Below, in pieces: positions 20,002 through 29,373 of a DNA stretch of 64,000 nt (position 1 is the first letter of the stretch; each line of letters starts with the position of its first letter). Below the pieces are notes generated by a model. It saw nothing but the letters and a program-made list of their open reading frames with translations, was not told the DNA's origin and did no database searches. Made by a program: the position numbers and the translations under genes. Where the stretch lies: NCBI RefSeq assembly GCF_028622115.1, contig NZ_CP097263.1, positions 7,068,001-7,132,000 of the forward strand. The letters are read 5' to 3'. This DNA is from Kutzneria chonburiensis. GTDB lineage: Bacteria; Actinomycetota; Actinomycetes; Mycobacteriales; Pseudonocardiaceae.

Positions 20002-20429
20002 CTAGTCGTCGGACTTGGTGCGGCGGTTGCGTTTGACCTCGCTGCGCTGGTGCTTGGCCTCCAGGCGCCGCTCCTTGGCCCCACGGGAGGGCTTGGTCGG
20101 GCGGCGCTTGGGGGCGGTGGGGCGGAGGCCGCACGTAGCACCGTGACCAGGCGTTCCCGGGCGGCGTTGCGGTTGGCCAGCTGCGAGCGGAACTCGCTGG
20201 CGGCGATGGTCAGCACGCCGTCGACCAGGCGGCTGGACAGCCGCGCCAGGATGCGCGGGCGCAGGTGATCGGGGATGGACGGGGACGCGGCCACGTCGAA
20301 GGACAGCTCAACGCGGCTGTCGGTCGTGTTCACGCCCTGTCCTCCCGGTCCGGAGGACCGGGAGAACCGTTCGCGCAGTTCCGTGCCGGCGATCACCAGC
20401 GACGGCGTCACCAGGAGTTCGTCGGCCAT
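20002..20429 (-). pseudogene. arfB: Alternative ribosome-rescue factor ArfB (peptidyl-tRNA hydrolase), frameshifted as assembled
   Basis: Starting at the ATG at 20429 the frame reads MADELLVTPS and the catalytic GGQ loop SSGPGGQGVNTTDSRVELSF of YaeJ/ArfB, which releases peptides from stalled ribosomes. At the G5 run 20110-20114 the frame is lost. Shifting back by one base restores the conserved Lys/Arg-rich tail (KRRPTKPSRGAKERRL ... KRNRRTKSDD) and a TAG at 20002-20004. The span is 428 nt; adding one base gives 142 codons, the normal ArfB length. The gene is therefore probably intact in the organism. As assembled it also runs in frame with purM upstream because purM has lost its stop. Confidence 0.8.
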
Positions 20430-20469
20430 GGCCCCAAGATTACGGGGCCCGTCCACCGAAAAACCCGGG

Positions 20470-21539
<1,070 letters not shown>

Positions 21540-21567
21540 GGTCGAGAAGCTCCGTTGTCGTAGGGGA

Positions 21568-23118
21568 TCAGGGGCGACGCAGGGCGTCTTCGGCACCGTA
21601 CCCGTTGGCGAGCACCGGTGCGGCGGAGCCCGAGACAGCCTTCTCCTCGATGCCTTCCAGCAGATGCTTGCCGATCATCGCTTCTTCCGGCAGCGGGATC
21701 GGGTAGTCGCCGTCGAAGCAGGCGCAGCACAGCCGGGTCTTGGGCTGCTCGCTGGCGGCGACCAGGGCCTCCAGCGACACGTAGCCCAGCGAGTCGGCGC
21801 CGATGGACCGGCGGATGCCCTCGAAGTCGAGGCCGTTGGCCACCAGCTCGGCCCGCGAGGCGAAGTCGATGCCGTAGAAGCAGGGCCAGCGCACGGGCGG
21901 CGAGGCGATCCGGACGTGCACCTCGATCGCGCCGGCCTCGCGCAGCATGCGGACCAGCGCTCGCTGCGTGTTGCCGCGCACGATGGAGTCGTCCACGACG
22001 ACAAGGCGCTTGCCGCGGATGACGTCGCGCAGCGGGTTCAGCTTGAGCCGGATGCCCAGCTGGCGGATGGTCTGCGAGGGCTGGATGAAGGTCCGGCCGA
22101 CGTAGGCGTTCTTGACCAGGCCGGAGCCGTACGGGATGCCGGAGGCCTGGGCGTAGCCGATGGCCGCCGGCGTGCCGGACTCGGGCACCGGGATGACCAG
22201 GTCGGCCTCGACCGGGAACTCGGCGGCCAGCCTGCGGCCGATGTCGACCCGGGTGGCGTGCACCGACCGGCCGCTGATCGTGGTGTCCGGCCGGGCCAGG
22301 TAGACGTATTCGAAGATGCAGCCCTTGGGCTCCGGGGTGGCGAAGCGAGCCGACCTCAGGCCGTCGGCGTCGATGGCCAGCAGCTCGCCCGGCTCGACCT
22401 CACGCACGAAGGACGCGCCGACGATGTCCAGCGCCGCGGTCTCGCTGGCCACGACCCAGCCGCGCTCGAGGCGACCGAGCACCAGCGGCCGCACGCCCTG
22501 CGGGTCGCGGGCCGCGTACAGCGTGTCCTCGTCCGACCACACCAGACAGAAGGCGCCACGCAGCGTGGGCAGTAACTCCATGGCCGCCTGCTCAAGGCCC
22601 TTGTCGGCGGCGGTCGCCGCCAGCAGGCCGGACATCAGGTCGGAGTCGGTGGTGGCGCCGCCGCGCATGTCGACGCCGAGCTCGTTGGCCCGGACGAGAA
22701 GTTCGGCGGTGTTGACCAGGTTTCCGTTGTGGCCCAGCGCCATGCCGCTGCCGGTGGCGGTGGTGCGGAACACCGGCTGGGCGTTCTCCCACGTGGTGGA
22801 GCCGGTGGTGGAGTAGCGGCAGTGGCCGACGGCCAGGTAGCCGTGCAGCGAGGACAGCGTCTGCTCGTCGAAGACCTGGCTGACCAGGCCGAGATCCTTG
22901 AACACCACGATCTGCTTGCCGTCGGCGACCGAGATGCCGGCCGCCTCCTGCCCGCGGTGCTGGAGGGCGTAGAGCCCGTAGTAGGTGAGCTTGGCCACGT
23001 CTTCACCCGGGGCCCAGACCCCGAAGACGCCGCATTCCTCGCGCGGCTCGCGCTCGATTTCGTCGGACGATGAGTCGGAGACAGAGTCGGGCACAGACAC
23101 AGACCGGTCGGTGGGCAC
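21568..23118 (-). CDS. purF: Amidophosphoribosyltransferase
   Basis: 516 aa; commits PRPP and glutamine to purine synthesis. After a roughly 28-residue leader the mature catalytic cysteine appears in REECGVFGVWAPGED, implying propeptide removal as in Bacillus PurF. The glutaminase domain continues with YALQHRGQEAAGI; the phosphoribosyltransferase domain has LVVVDDSIVRGNTQR as PRPP loop. CCACFDGDYPIPLP near residue 467 fits the Fe-S-containing class. AGGGAG lies 6 nt before the GTG start. It contains one TTA leucine codon (22573-22575), unusual in this GC-rich DNA. Confidence 0.96.
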   Translation of the reverse strand: MPTDRSVSVPDSVSDSSSDEIEREPREECGVFGVWAPGEDVAKLTYYGLYALQHRGQEAAGISVADGKQIVVFKDLGLVSQVFDEQTLSSLHGYLAVGHCRYSTTGSTTWENAQPVFRTTATGSGMALGHNGNLVNTAELLVRANELGVDMRGGATTDSDLMSGLLAATAADKGLEQAAMELLPTLRGAFCLVWSDEDTLYAARDPQGVRPLVLGRLERGWVVASETAALDIVGASFVREVEPGELLAIDADGLRSARFATPEPKGCIFEYVYLARPDTTISGRSVHATRVDIGRRLAAEFPVEADLVIPVPESGTPAAIGYAQASGIPYGSGLVKNAYVGRTFIQPSQTIRQLGIRLKLNPLRDVIRGKRLVVVDDSIVRGNTQRALVRMLREAGAIEVHVRIASPPVRWPCFYGIDFASRAELVANGLDFEGIRRSIGADSLGYVSLEALVAASEQPKTRLCCACFDGDYPIPLPEEAMIGKHLLEGIEEKAVSGSAAPVLANGYGAEDALRRP

Positions 23119-23219
23119 CGAGAACTCCCTAGTGACGGCGTCGGACCGACTCCAGTGTAAGTGTCGAACAGGTCAACACAGGGTGTCCGTGACCCGCCTG
23201 TGTGCGGCAAAGCACACCC

Positions 23220-23582
23220 CTACGAGTGACAGCCGTCCACCTTGGTCACCGTGTCGGCGCTGTCGATCACGGCGTCCTGCTGGTGCACATGGCACAGCAC
23301 AAGATCACCCACGTGGATGCCGGCCGGCAGGTTCCAGGCGTCGATACTGATCCTGTCGACGGTGGCCAGCGGCGCCTGCCCCGGGCCGGCGGGCTCCTGT
23401 TTGAGCATGGCGCAGGTCGGCTCGCCGTGATCGGACTGGCAGAACTGGGCCACGGTGAAGTCGAGATTGCCGTCCCACTCGCGCGGGGTGACGCCCCAGA
23501 CGAAGGCGGTGGCGACGGCCACGAGTCCGAGGCACGCGAGAACGCCGGTGCCGATGAGCGCGAGCCTGCGCATCCCCGTCAC
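23220..23582 (-). CDS. Small membrane-anchored or secreted protein of unknown function
   Basis: About 117-120 aa. One N-terminal hydrophobic segment (LALIGTGVLACLGLVAVATAFVWG) is followed by an extracytoplasmic domain with four cysteines (FCQSD, PTCAML, LVLCHVH, DGCHS), which could form two disulphides. The GTG at 23582 or the ATG at 23573 could start it; GAGG precedes the first closely. Conserved only loosely by memory in relatives; no function is assigned. It lies between purF and the sterol-carrier-like gene, same strand. Confidence 0.65.
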   Translation of the reverse strand: MTGMRRLALIGTGVLACLGLVAVATAFVWGVTPREWDGNLDFTVAQFCQSDHGEPTCAMLKQEPAGPGQAPLATVDRISIDAWNLPAGIHVGDLVLCHVHQQDAVIDSADTVTKVDGCHS

Positions 23583-23680
23583 CGGTCCTCGACCCGGACA
23601 ATTCGTCCGAGATCGTTCGTACGTGCGAAAACGGACACGCGAGAATGTTACTTGGCCCCTAGCCGATGGTAAAGGGGCGG

Positions 23681-24061
23681 TCACGACATCGCACGTACCA
23701 GGGGAAGTTGGCCGGACAGGTCAGCGCGGCTCCCGGAAGCGCTGACCCGATCACCGGCGACGGCGTCGGCCCAGGTCAGACGGCCGGTGGCCAGCTCGAG
23801 CCAGGTGCGGGCGTCCATCTCGATCACGTTGGGCGGCGTGCCGCGGGTGTGACGAATGCCCGAGATGCACTGCACCGCAGCGAAAGGTGGTACCCGAACC
23901 TCGACGCTTCTGCCGGGTGCGTCCTGGGCCAGCGTGCGCAGGCTCAGCTTCACGGCGGCGGCCAGTTTCGGCCGCTCAGGGGCGTCGGCCGCGCCGTCCA
24001 GCCAGGGCAGCACCGCCTGCACGGCGGCCATCAGGTCACGCGGGTCCACGAGCGACGGCAC
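23681..24061 (-). CDS. Sterol carrier (SCP2-like) family protein
   Basis: 126 aa. The C-terminal half, [31 protein letters not shown] ... TWLELATG in pieces, matches the short SCP2-like proteins that accompany purF in many actinobacteria. SCP2 domains bind lipids or hydrophobic ligands; the ligand here is unknown. The GTG start at 24061 faces the GH2 gene, and the 109-nt intergenic region holds both promoters. About 100 nt separate it from the preceding small gene, so co-transcription with purF-purM is possible. Confidence 0.75.
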   Translation of the reverse strand: MPSLVDPRDLMAAVQAVLPWLDGAADAPERPKLAAAVKLSLRTLAQDAPGRSVEVRVPPFAAVQCISGIRHTRGTPPNVIEMDARTWLELATGRLTWADAVAGDRVSASGSRADLSGQLPLVRAMS

Positions 24062-24112
24062 ACACCCACCGTAGCGTTACGACCGTTTGGAGCATTGCGA
24101 GTAAACGTTCCA

Positions 24113-24129
24113 TAAGGAAACCTTCTTTA
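24113..24129. promoter_or_regulatory. Putative operator upstream of the exo-glucosaminidase gene
   Basis: TAAGGAAACCTTCTTTA agrees at 13 of 17 positions with the perfect palindrome TTAGGAAACTTTCCTAA found at 38724-38740. It lies 42 nt before the ATG of the GH2 gene in the promoter region. From memory, actinomycete ROK-family repressors of chitosan use (CsnR) bind AGGAAA-n-TTTCCT-like sites; that match needs checking. Confidence 0.4.
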
Positions 24130-24170
24130 CTATTCCGCCGCCGCCAGACACTCGTGTGAGGAGGCGGTCC

Positions 24171-26807
24171 ATGCTCCGCAGGAGCCAGGTTCCCTGGCTG
24201 GTCACCGCGCTCGGCCTGGCCTTGGTCGTGCCGGCCGTCGGTGCCGACGCAAGCGTGCAGCCCAGAGTCGCCGCGCCGGCCGCGCCGGGACAGGTCGTCA
24301 CGGTGCCCGGCTGGAAGCTCCAGACCAGCAAGACGGCGACCCAGACCGGTGCGACCCTGTCCTCGCCGACCTATGACGACAGCTCATGGACGTCGGTGCC
24401 GGCCCGCTCGACCGTCATGGGCGGCCTGATCTCCGCCGGCAAGTACGGCGACCTCAACTACTCGACGAACCTGAAGAACGTCAACAAGTCCGACTTCACG
24501 GTGCCGTGGTGGTACCGGGAGACGTTCAGCGCCAACCCGGCCGCCGGCGCGCACACGTTCCTGCGGCTGACCAACGGCATCATCGGCGGCTCGGAGATCT
24601 GGCTAAACGGCACCAAGATCGGCACCACCGACACCGGCTCGTACCCCTCCCACGAGTTCGACGTGACCGGCACGCTCAAGTCGGGCACCAACGCGCTGGC
24701 CATCAAGGCCTCGCCGGCCGACCCGAAGAAGCAGCTGTCGATCTCCTGGGTGGACTGGACGCAGCTGCCGCCGGACAACAACATGGGCATCTGGCGGGAC
24801 GTGCAGCTGGCCGAGTCCGGCGCGGTGACCGTGCGCAACACCCGCGTCGTGACGTCGGTGGCCGGCGACCTCAAGAGCGCCGACCTGACGATCAAGGCCG
24901 AGGTCACCAACAACACCAACGCTTCCGTCACCACCGCGGTCGCCGGCACGGTCGACTCGACGCCGTTCAGCCAGAACGTGACGCTGAGCGCCAACCAGAC
25001 CAAGACGGTCAGCATCGCCCAGCACCTGACCGATCCCCGGGTCTGGTGGCCGTACGAGATGGGCGACCAGCCGCTGTACCACTTGGCGCTCAACGCATCC
25101 GTTGACGGCAAGGTCTCCGACAGCGCGGCCACCGACTTCGGCGTGCGTGACGTGAAGTCGGCGCTGAAGGACGGCGCCATGTCGTTCACCGTCAACGGCA
25201 AGCCGTTCCTGGTGCGCGGCGGCGGCTGGTCGTCGGACCTGTTCCTGCGCTACGACCCGCGGAAGCTGGCCGACCAGCTGGACTACGTGAAGGACCTCGG
25301 GCTGAACACGATTCGCCTTGAGGGCAAGGAAGAGAACGACGAGATGTACGCGCTGGCCGACAAGCTGGGCATCATGATGATGCCGGGCTGGGAGTGCTGC
25401 TCGTACTGGCAGAGCTACGGCAGCTGGAAGGCGGCCGACCACACCGTGGCAGGAGCCTCGGCCGTCACCGAGGGCCTGCGGCTGCGCAACCACCCCAGCA
25501 TCCTCGGCTTCTACATCGGCAGCGACACCGCGCCACCGGCCGCGGTGGAGAAGGACTACCTTGACGGGCTGAAGGTCTCCGACTGGCAGGCCCCGATCAT
25601 CTCCTCGGCGGCCAAGGCCAGCAGCCCGGTGACCGGCGCGTCCGGCAACAAGATGGACGGCCCGTACTGGTGGATCCCGCCGAACTACTGGTACGGCGAC
25701 AAGCTCGGCGGCGCGTTCGGCTTCGCCTCCGAGGTCGGCCCCGGCCCGGACATCCCCGACGCCGACGCGCTCAAGCAGTACCTGTCCCCGTCGGAGCTGT
25801 CCGACCTGTGGCAGAACGGTTCCAAGGCGCAGTACCACCTCTCGCCCAGCGGCGACTTCTCCAAGCTGGGGTCGTTCCTGACCGCGCTCGGCAAGCGCTA
25901 CGGCACGCCGAAGAGCCTCGACGACTTCGTGTCCAAGGCCCAGCTGACCAACTACGAGGTCAACCGGGCCCAGTTCGAGTCGTTCGGGCGCAACCAGTCC
26001 AAGTCGAGCAAGCCGGCGACCGGCGTCATCTACTGGATGCTCAACAACCCGTGGCCGACGCTGTTCTGGCACCTGTACGACTACTCGATGCAGCCGGCGG
26101 GCTCGTACTTCGGGGCCAAGGCAGGTCTGCGGCCGCTGCACGTCCAGTACTCCTACGACGACCGCTCGGTGGCACTGGTCAACACCGGGCTGGCGGCGAA
26201 GTCGGGCCTTTCCGTGCAGACGACGATCTTCAACGCCGACGGCACGGTCAAGTCCGACACCACGCAGTCCAACGTGACGGCCAAGGCTGACGGGTCGACC
26301 ACGCTGAACAAGGTCGCCACCCCGAGCGGCCTGTCGGCCACGTACTTCGTGCGGCTGCTGCTCAAGGACGGCAGCGGCAACGTGGTGGACCGCAACGTGT
26401 ACTGGCTGTCCACCAAGGCCGACACGATGAACTACGACAACTCCACCTGGTTCGACACCCCGCAGACCGGCTACGCCGACCTGTCGGGCCTGCAGAACCT
26501 GGGTGCGGGCAAGGTCGACGTGAACGCGTCCACCACGACCAGCGGCGACCGTTCGACGACCTCGGTGAAGTTGACCAACAGCGGCAGCAAGGTGGCGTTC
26601 TTCCTGCGGGCCACCATCCGCAAGGGGGCGTCGGGCGGCGAGCTCGCACCGATCACCTGGAGTGACGACTATGTCACGATCTGGCCCGGCGAGTCGGTGA
26701 CCCTCTCGGCCGACTACCGGACCGCCGATCTGGGCGGCGCGCAGCCCAACGTGCAGGTCGCGGGCGTGAACGTGGCCTCGAAGACGGTTTCGGCCAGCCC
26801 GCGGTAG
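24171..26807 (+). CDS. csxA: Secreted exo-beta-D-glucosaminidase, GH2 family (CsxA-like)
   Basis: 878 aa from the ATG at 24171, with GAGGAGG 6 nt upstream. A Sec signal peptide (LRRSQVPWLVTALGLALVV, cleavage near residue 25-27) leads to a GH2 sandwich, immunoglobulin-like and TIM-barrel domains. IGSDTAPP carries the Ser-Asp doublet (Asp about residue 452) that marks the exo-glucosaminidase subfamily of GH2, and GFASEVGPG supplies the nucleophile Glu at about 521; spacing is close to that of Amycolatopsis orientalis CsxA (469 and 541, from memory). The C-terminal carbohydrate-binding module of CsxA is absent, so the chain ends after the last sandwich domain. It should release glucosamine from chitosan oligomers outside the cell. 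Confidence 0.9.
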   Translation: MLRRSQVPWLVTALGLALVVPAVGADASVQPRVAAPAAPGQVVTVPGWKLQTSKTATQTGATLSSPTYDDSSWTSVPARSTVMGGLISAGKYGDLNYSTNLKNVNKSDFTVPWWYRETFSANPAAGAHTFLRLTNGIIGGSEIWLNGTKIGTTDTGSYPSHEFDVTGTLKSGTNALAIKASPADPKKQLSISWVDWTQLPPDNNMGIWRDVQLAESGAVTVRNTRVVTSVAGDLKSADLTIKAEVTNNTNASVTTAVAGTVDSTPFSQNVTLSANQTKTVSIAQHLTDPRVWWPYEMGDQPLYHLALNASVDGKVSDSAATDFGVRDVKSALKDGAMSFTVNGKPFLVRGGGWSSDLFLRYDPRKLADQLDYVKDLGLNTIRLEGKEENDEMYALADKLGIMMMPGWECCSYWQSYGSWKAADHTVAGASAVTEGLRLRNHPSILGFYIGSDTAPPAAVEKDYLDGLKVSDWQAPIISSAAKASSPVTGASGNKMDGPYWWIPPNYWYGDKLGGAFGFASEVGPGPDIPDADALKQYLSPSELSDLWQNGSKAQYHLSPSGDFSKLGSFLTALGKRYGTPKSLDDFVSKAQLTNYEVNRAQFESFGRNQSKSSKPATGVIYWMLNNPWPTLFWHLYDYSMQPAGSYFGAKAGLRPLHVQYSYDDRSVALVNTGLAAKSGLSVQTTIFNADGTVKSDTTQSNVTAKADGSTTLNKVATPSGLSATYFVRLLLKDGSGNVVDRNVYWLSTKADTMNYDNSTWFDTPQTGYADLSGLQNLGAGKVDVNASTTTSGDRSTTSVKLTNSGSKVAFFLRATIRKGASGGELAPITWSDDYVTIWPGESVTLSADYRTADLGGAQPNVQVAGVNVASKTVSASPR

Positions 26808-26813
26808 TGCTAA

Positions 26814-26856
26814 GGGTGGCCTTTTCTCGGGTGAGTGACACGAGAAAAGGTCACCC
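26814..26856 (+). terminator. Intrinsic terminator after the GH2 gene
   Basis: GGGTGGCCTTTTCTCG (26814-26829) pairs with CGAGAAAAGGTCACCC (26841-26856) with one mismatch, which is a G-U pair in RNA. It begins 6 nt after the GH2 stop. Confidence 0.75.
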
Positions 26857-26942
26857 ATGTTGGTTACAAAGAGTGGTTCGTTGCCCCCTCGGTGTTATGA
26901 GAGGGTGAAGCCGCCCGCAGGACACTTTCGAGGGGCGAACCC

Positions 26943-27524
26943 ATGGCTGCACCGAACACCCATCTGCTGACCATCACGCAGGACATGCGCGACAACGCGA
27001 AGGCCAACCCGAACACCTGGCTGCACATCCTGGATCCGGCGTTCCGCCCGGGCGACGACGTGCCGCCGTGGGGTGTCATCGGCTCGTTCCGGGTCGACGG
27101 GGACGGCCGGATCGACGAGCGCTTCGAGCCCAATCCGGACTGGCGGCCGTCGCCGGTCTCGGCCGGCATGCCGGCGCCCGAGACCCAGCTGGAGCGGGCC
27201 ATGCAGCAGGCCCGTACCGGTTACCAGCCCGAGGAGACCGTGCTGGAGGGCGTGCTCAACGCGACCCTGCTGGTGTACGCACGGACCGCGGACGACCGCG
27301 AGCTGGCCGGCTTCCAGGACCAGAACAGCGGGCAGATCCTGGTCGCCGCCTGCACGTCGAGCCGGTTCGTGCCGGAGGCCTGGCCGCACGCGCGGGCCAT
27401 CGCCGGCCGTGAGCTGGTGACCAAGCTGGCCGGCTGCCCGCTGCTGCTCAACCCGGGCAGCAAGCCCGGCGCGCTCATCCCGGCCGAGGCGTTGCTGGCG
27501 GCGGCGGGCGTTCCCCAGCACTAG
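26943..27524 (+). CDS. Type VII secretion system-associated protein (SseB-like)
   Basis: 193 aa, soluble. NPNTWLHILDPAFRPGDDVPPWGVIGSF is split here as NPNTWLHILDPAF and DDVPPWGVIGSF; with FEPNPDWRPSPVSAGMPAPE it matches the actinobacterial family named type VII secretion-associated. The C-terminal half has an SseB-like part (ILVAACTSSRFVPE ... AIAGRELVTKLAGCPLLLNP). No Esx, EccC or other ESX gene is in the window, so any link to secretion is by family name only. GAGGGG precedes the ATG by about 7 nt. The GH15 gene starts 10 nt after it. Confidence 0.72.
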   Translation: MAAPNTHLLTITQDMRDNAKANPNTWLHILDPAFRPGDDVPPWGVIGSFRVDGDGRIDERFEPNPDWRPSPVSAGMPAPETQLERAMQQARTGYQPEETVLEGVLNATLLVYARTADDRELAGFQDQNSGQILVAACTSSRFVPEAWPHARAIAGRELVTKLAGCPLLLNPGSKPGALIPAEALLAAAGVPQH

Positions 27525-27534
27525 TCTCGGACCG

Positions 27535-29373
27535 GTGGCTGAACAACACTCCGGCCCCGGCCGCATCGAGGACTACGCACTGCTGTCCGATCTCCGCACG
27601 GCCGCGCTGGTCGGGCTGGACGGCTCGGTGGACTGGCTGTGCCTGCCCCGCTTCGACTCCCCGTCGTGCTTCGCCCGGCTGCTGGGCGACGACGGCGCCG
27701 GGCGGTGGCTGCTCGCGCCGACCGGCACGGTGACCTCGGTCAAACGGCGTTACCGGGACACCACACTGGTGCTGGAGACGGAGTTCGAGACCGTCGACGG
27801 CGTGGTGCGGGTGATCGACGCGATGCCGCCACACACCGACGGCGCGGCCGACGAGCCGCGACTGGTGCGGGTCGTGGAGGGCGTGTCCGGCAACGTCGAG
27901 ATGCGGCTGCGCTGGGTGGTGCGCTTCGCGTACGGGGACTCCACGCCCTGGGTGCGTCGGGTCAACAAAGAGCACATTCTGGCTGTGGCCGGGCCGCATG
28001 CCGTTGTGCTGCGCGGGGATCGGCTGCCGTACCGGGTGCACGGCGAGCGGGCGCACGAGGCCGTGTTCACCGTCGATGAGGGCCAGCAGCTGGCATGGAG
28101 CATGGAGTTCACCAGGAACCCGGATGCACCGGCCGCCGCAGTGGATGCTTCTGACGAGATCGCCCGTACCGAACGCTTCTGGCATGACTGGCAGGCCCGC
28201 ATCACGTATGACGGGCCACATCAGGATGCGGTGCGTCGGTCACTGGCCACACTGAAGGCACTGACCTACGCCCCGACCGGCGGCATCGTCGCCGCGCCGA
28301 CCACGTCGCTGCCGGAATCCCTTGGCGGGGAACGAAACTGGGACTACCGCTACTGCTGGCTGCGCGACGCCACCCTGACCCTGCTGGCCTTCGACGGTTT
28401 CGGCTGCACCACAGAGGCTCTGGCGTGGCGGTCGTGGCTGCTGCGTGCGGTCGCCGGCGATCCGGCCGATCTCCAGATCATGTACGCCATCGACGGCGAG
28501 CGGCACCTACTGGAGTGGGAAGTCGATTGGCTGCCCGGCTATCACGGCGCGCTGCCCGTGCGCGTGGGTAATGCTGCCTTCCAGCAGCTCCAGTTGGACG
28601 TCTACGGCGAGGTGATGGACGCCCTGCACCTGGCCCGCGAACGTGGCGTCGAGGAGAGCGCGGAATCCTGGGCGCTGCAACGGGGTCTGCTGCGGCATCT
28701 GGAGGAGATCTGGCAGCAGCCGGACAAGGGCCTGTGGGAGGTGCGCGGGCCGGACCGGTTCTTCACGCATTCCCGGGTGATGATCTGGGTGGCGTTCGAC
28801 CGGGCCGTGCGGGCGGTCGAGGAGGACGGCCTGCCGGGGCCGGTGCAGCGCTGGCGTGAGCTGCGGGACGCCGTGCACGCCGAGGTGTTGGCCAAGGGCT
28901 GGAATGCCGATGTCGGCGCCTTCACCCAGTACTACGGCGGCCGCGAGCTGGACGCCGCCACGCTGCTCATCCCGGCCGTCGGCTTCCTGCCCGGCGACGA
29001 TCCCCGGGTGGTGTCGACCATCGCCGCCGTGGAGAAGTCCTTGAAGCACGGGGATCTGGTCGACCGCTACACGACAGTCGTCGGAGAGTCCCATGTGGAC
29101 GGTTTGAGCGGACAGGAGGGATCGTTCCTGGCTTGCTCCTTCTGGTTCGCCGACGCGCTCGCACTGTCCGGCCGTCGGTCGGAGGCGGTGGCCATGTTCG
29201 AGCGGTTGGCCGCGCTGGCCAACGATGTCGGGCTGCTGGCCGAGGAGTACGACGGCGACGCCGGGCGGTTCACCGGCAACTTCCCCCAGGCGTTCAGCCA
29301 TCTGGCGTTGGTCAACAGCGCCGCGATTCTGTTCGGCGACACGGCCGGTCGGCACGAGCGGAGCCGGCGGTGA
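27535..29373 (+). CDS. Glycoside hydrolase family 15 protein (trehalase/glucoamylase-like)
   Basis: 612 aa, no signal peptide, so cytoplasmic. An N-terminal beta-sandwich domain (IEDYALLSDLRTAALVGLDG, DWLCLPRFDSPSCFARLLG) precedes the (alpha/alpha)6 barrel with GGERNWDYRYCWLRDA, the hallmark of GH15. QQPDKGLWEVRGPDR holds a likely catalytic Glu region. Actinobacterial homologues of this length include alpha,alpha-trehalases and glucoamylases; both release glucose. The GTG start at 27535 follows the previous gene closely, and its stop overlaps the start of a glucose dehydrogenase gene, which supports a glucose product. Confidence 0.88.
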   Translation: MAEQHSGPGRIEDYALLSDLRTAALVGLDGSVDWLCLPRFDSPSCFARLLGDDGAGRWLLAPTGTVTSVKRRYRDTTLVLETEFETVDGVVRVIDAMPPHTDGAADEPRLVRVVEGVSGNVEMRLRWVVRFAYGDSTPWVRRVNKEHILAVAGPHAVVLRGDRLPYRVHGERAHEAVFTVDEGQQLAWSMEFTRNPDAPAAAVDASDEIARTERFWHDWQARITYDGPHQDAVRRSLATLKALTYAPTGGIVAAPTTSLPESLGGERNWDYRYCWLRDATLTLLAFDGFGCTTEALAWRSWLLRAVAGDPADLQIMYAIDGERHLLEWEVDWLPGYHGALPVRVGNAAFQQLQLDVYGEVMDALHLARERGVEESAESWALQRGLLRHLEEIWQQPDKGLWEVRGPDRFFTHSRVMIWVAFDRAVRAVEEDGLPGPVQRWRELRDAVHAEVLAKGWNADVGAFTQYYGGRELDAATLLIPAVGFLPGDDPRVVSTIAAVEKSLKHGDLVDRYTTVVGESHVDGLSGQEGSFLACSFWFADALALSGRRSEAVAMFERLAALANDVGLLAEEYDGDAGRFTGNFPQAFSHLALVNSAAILFGDTAGRHERSRR

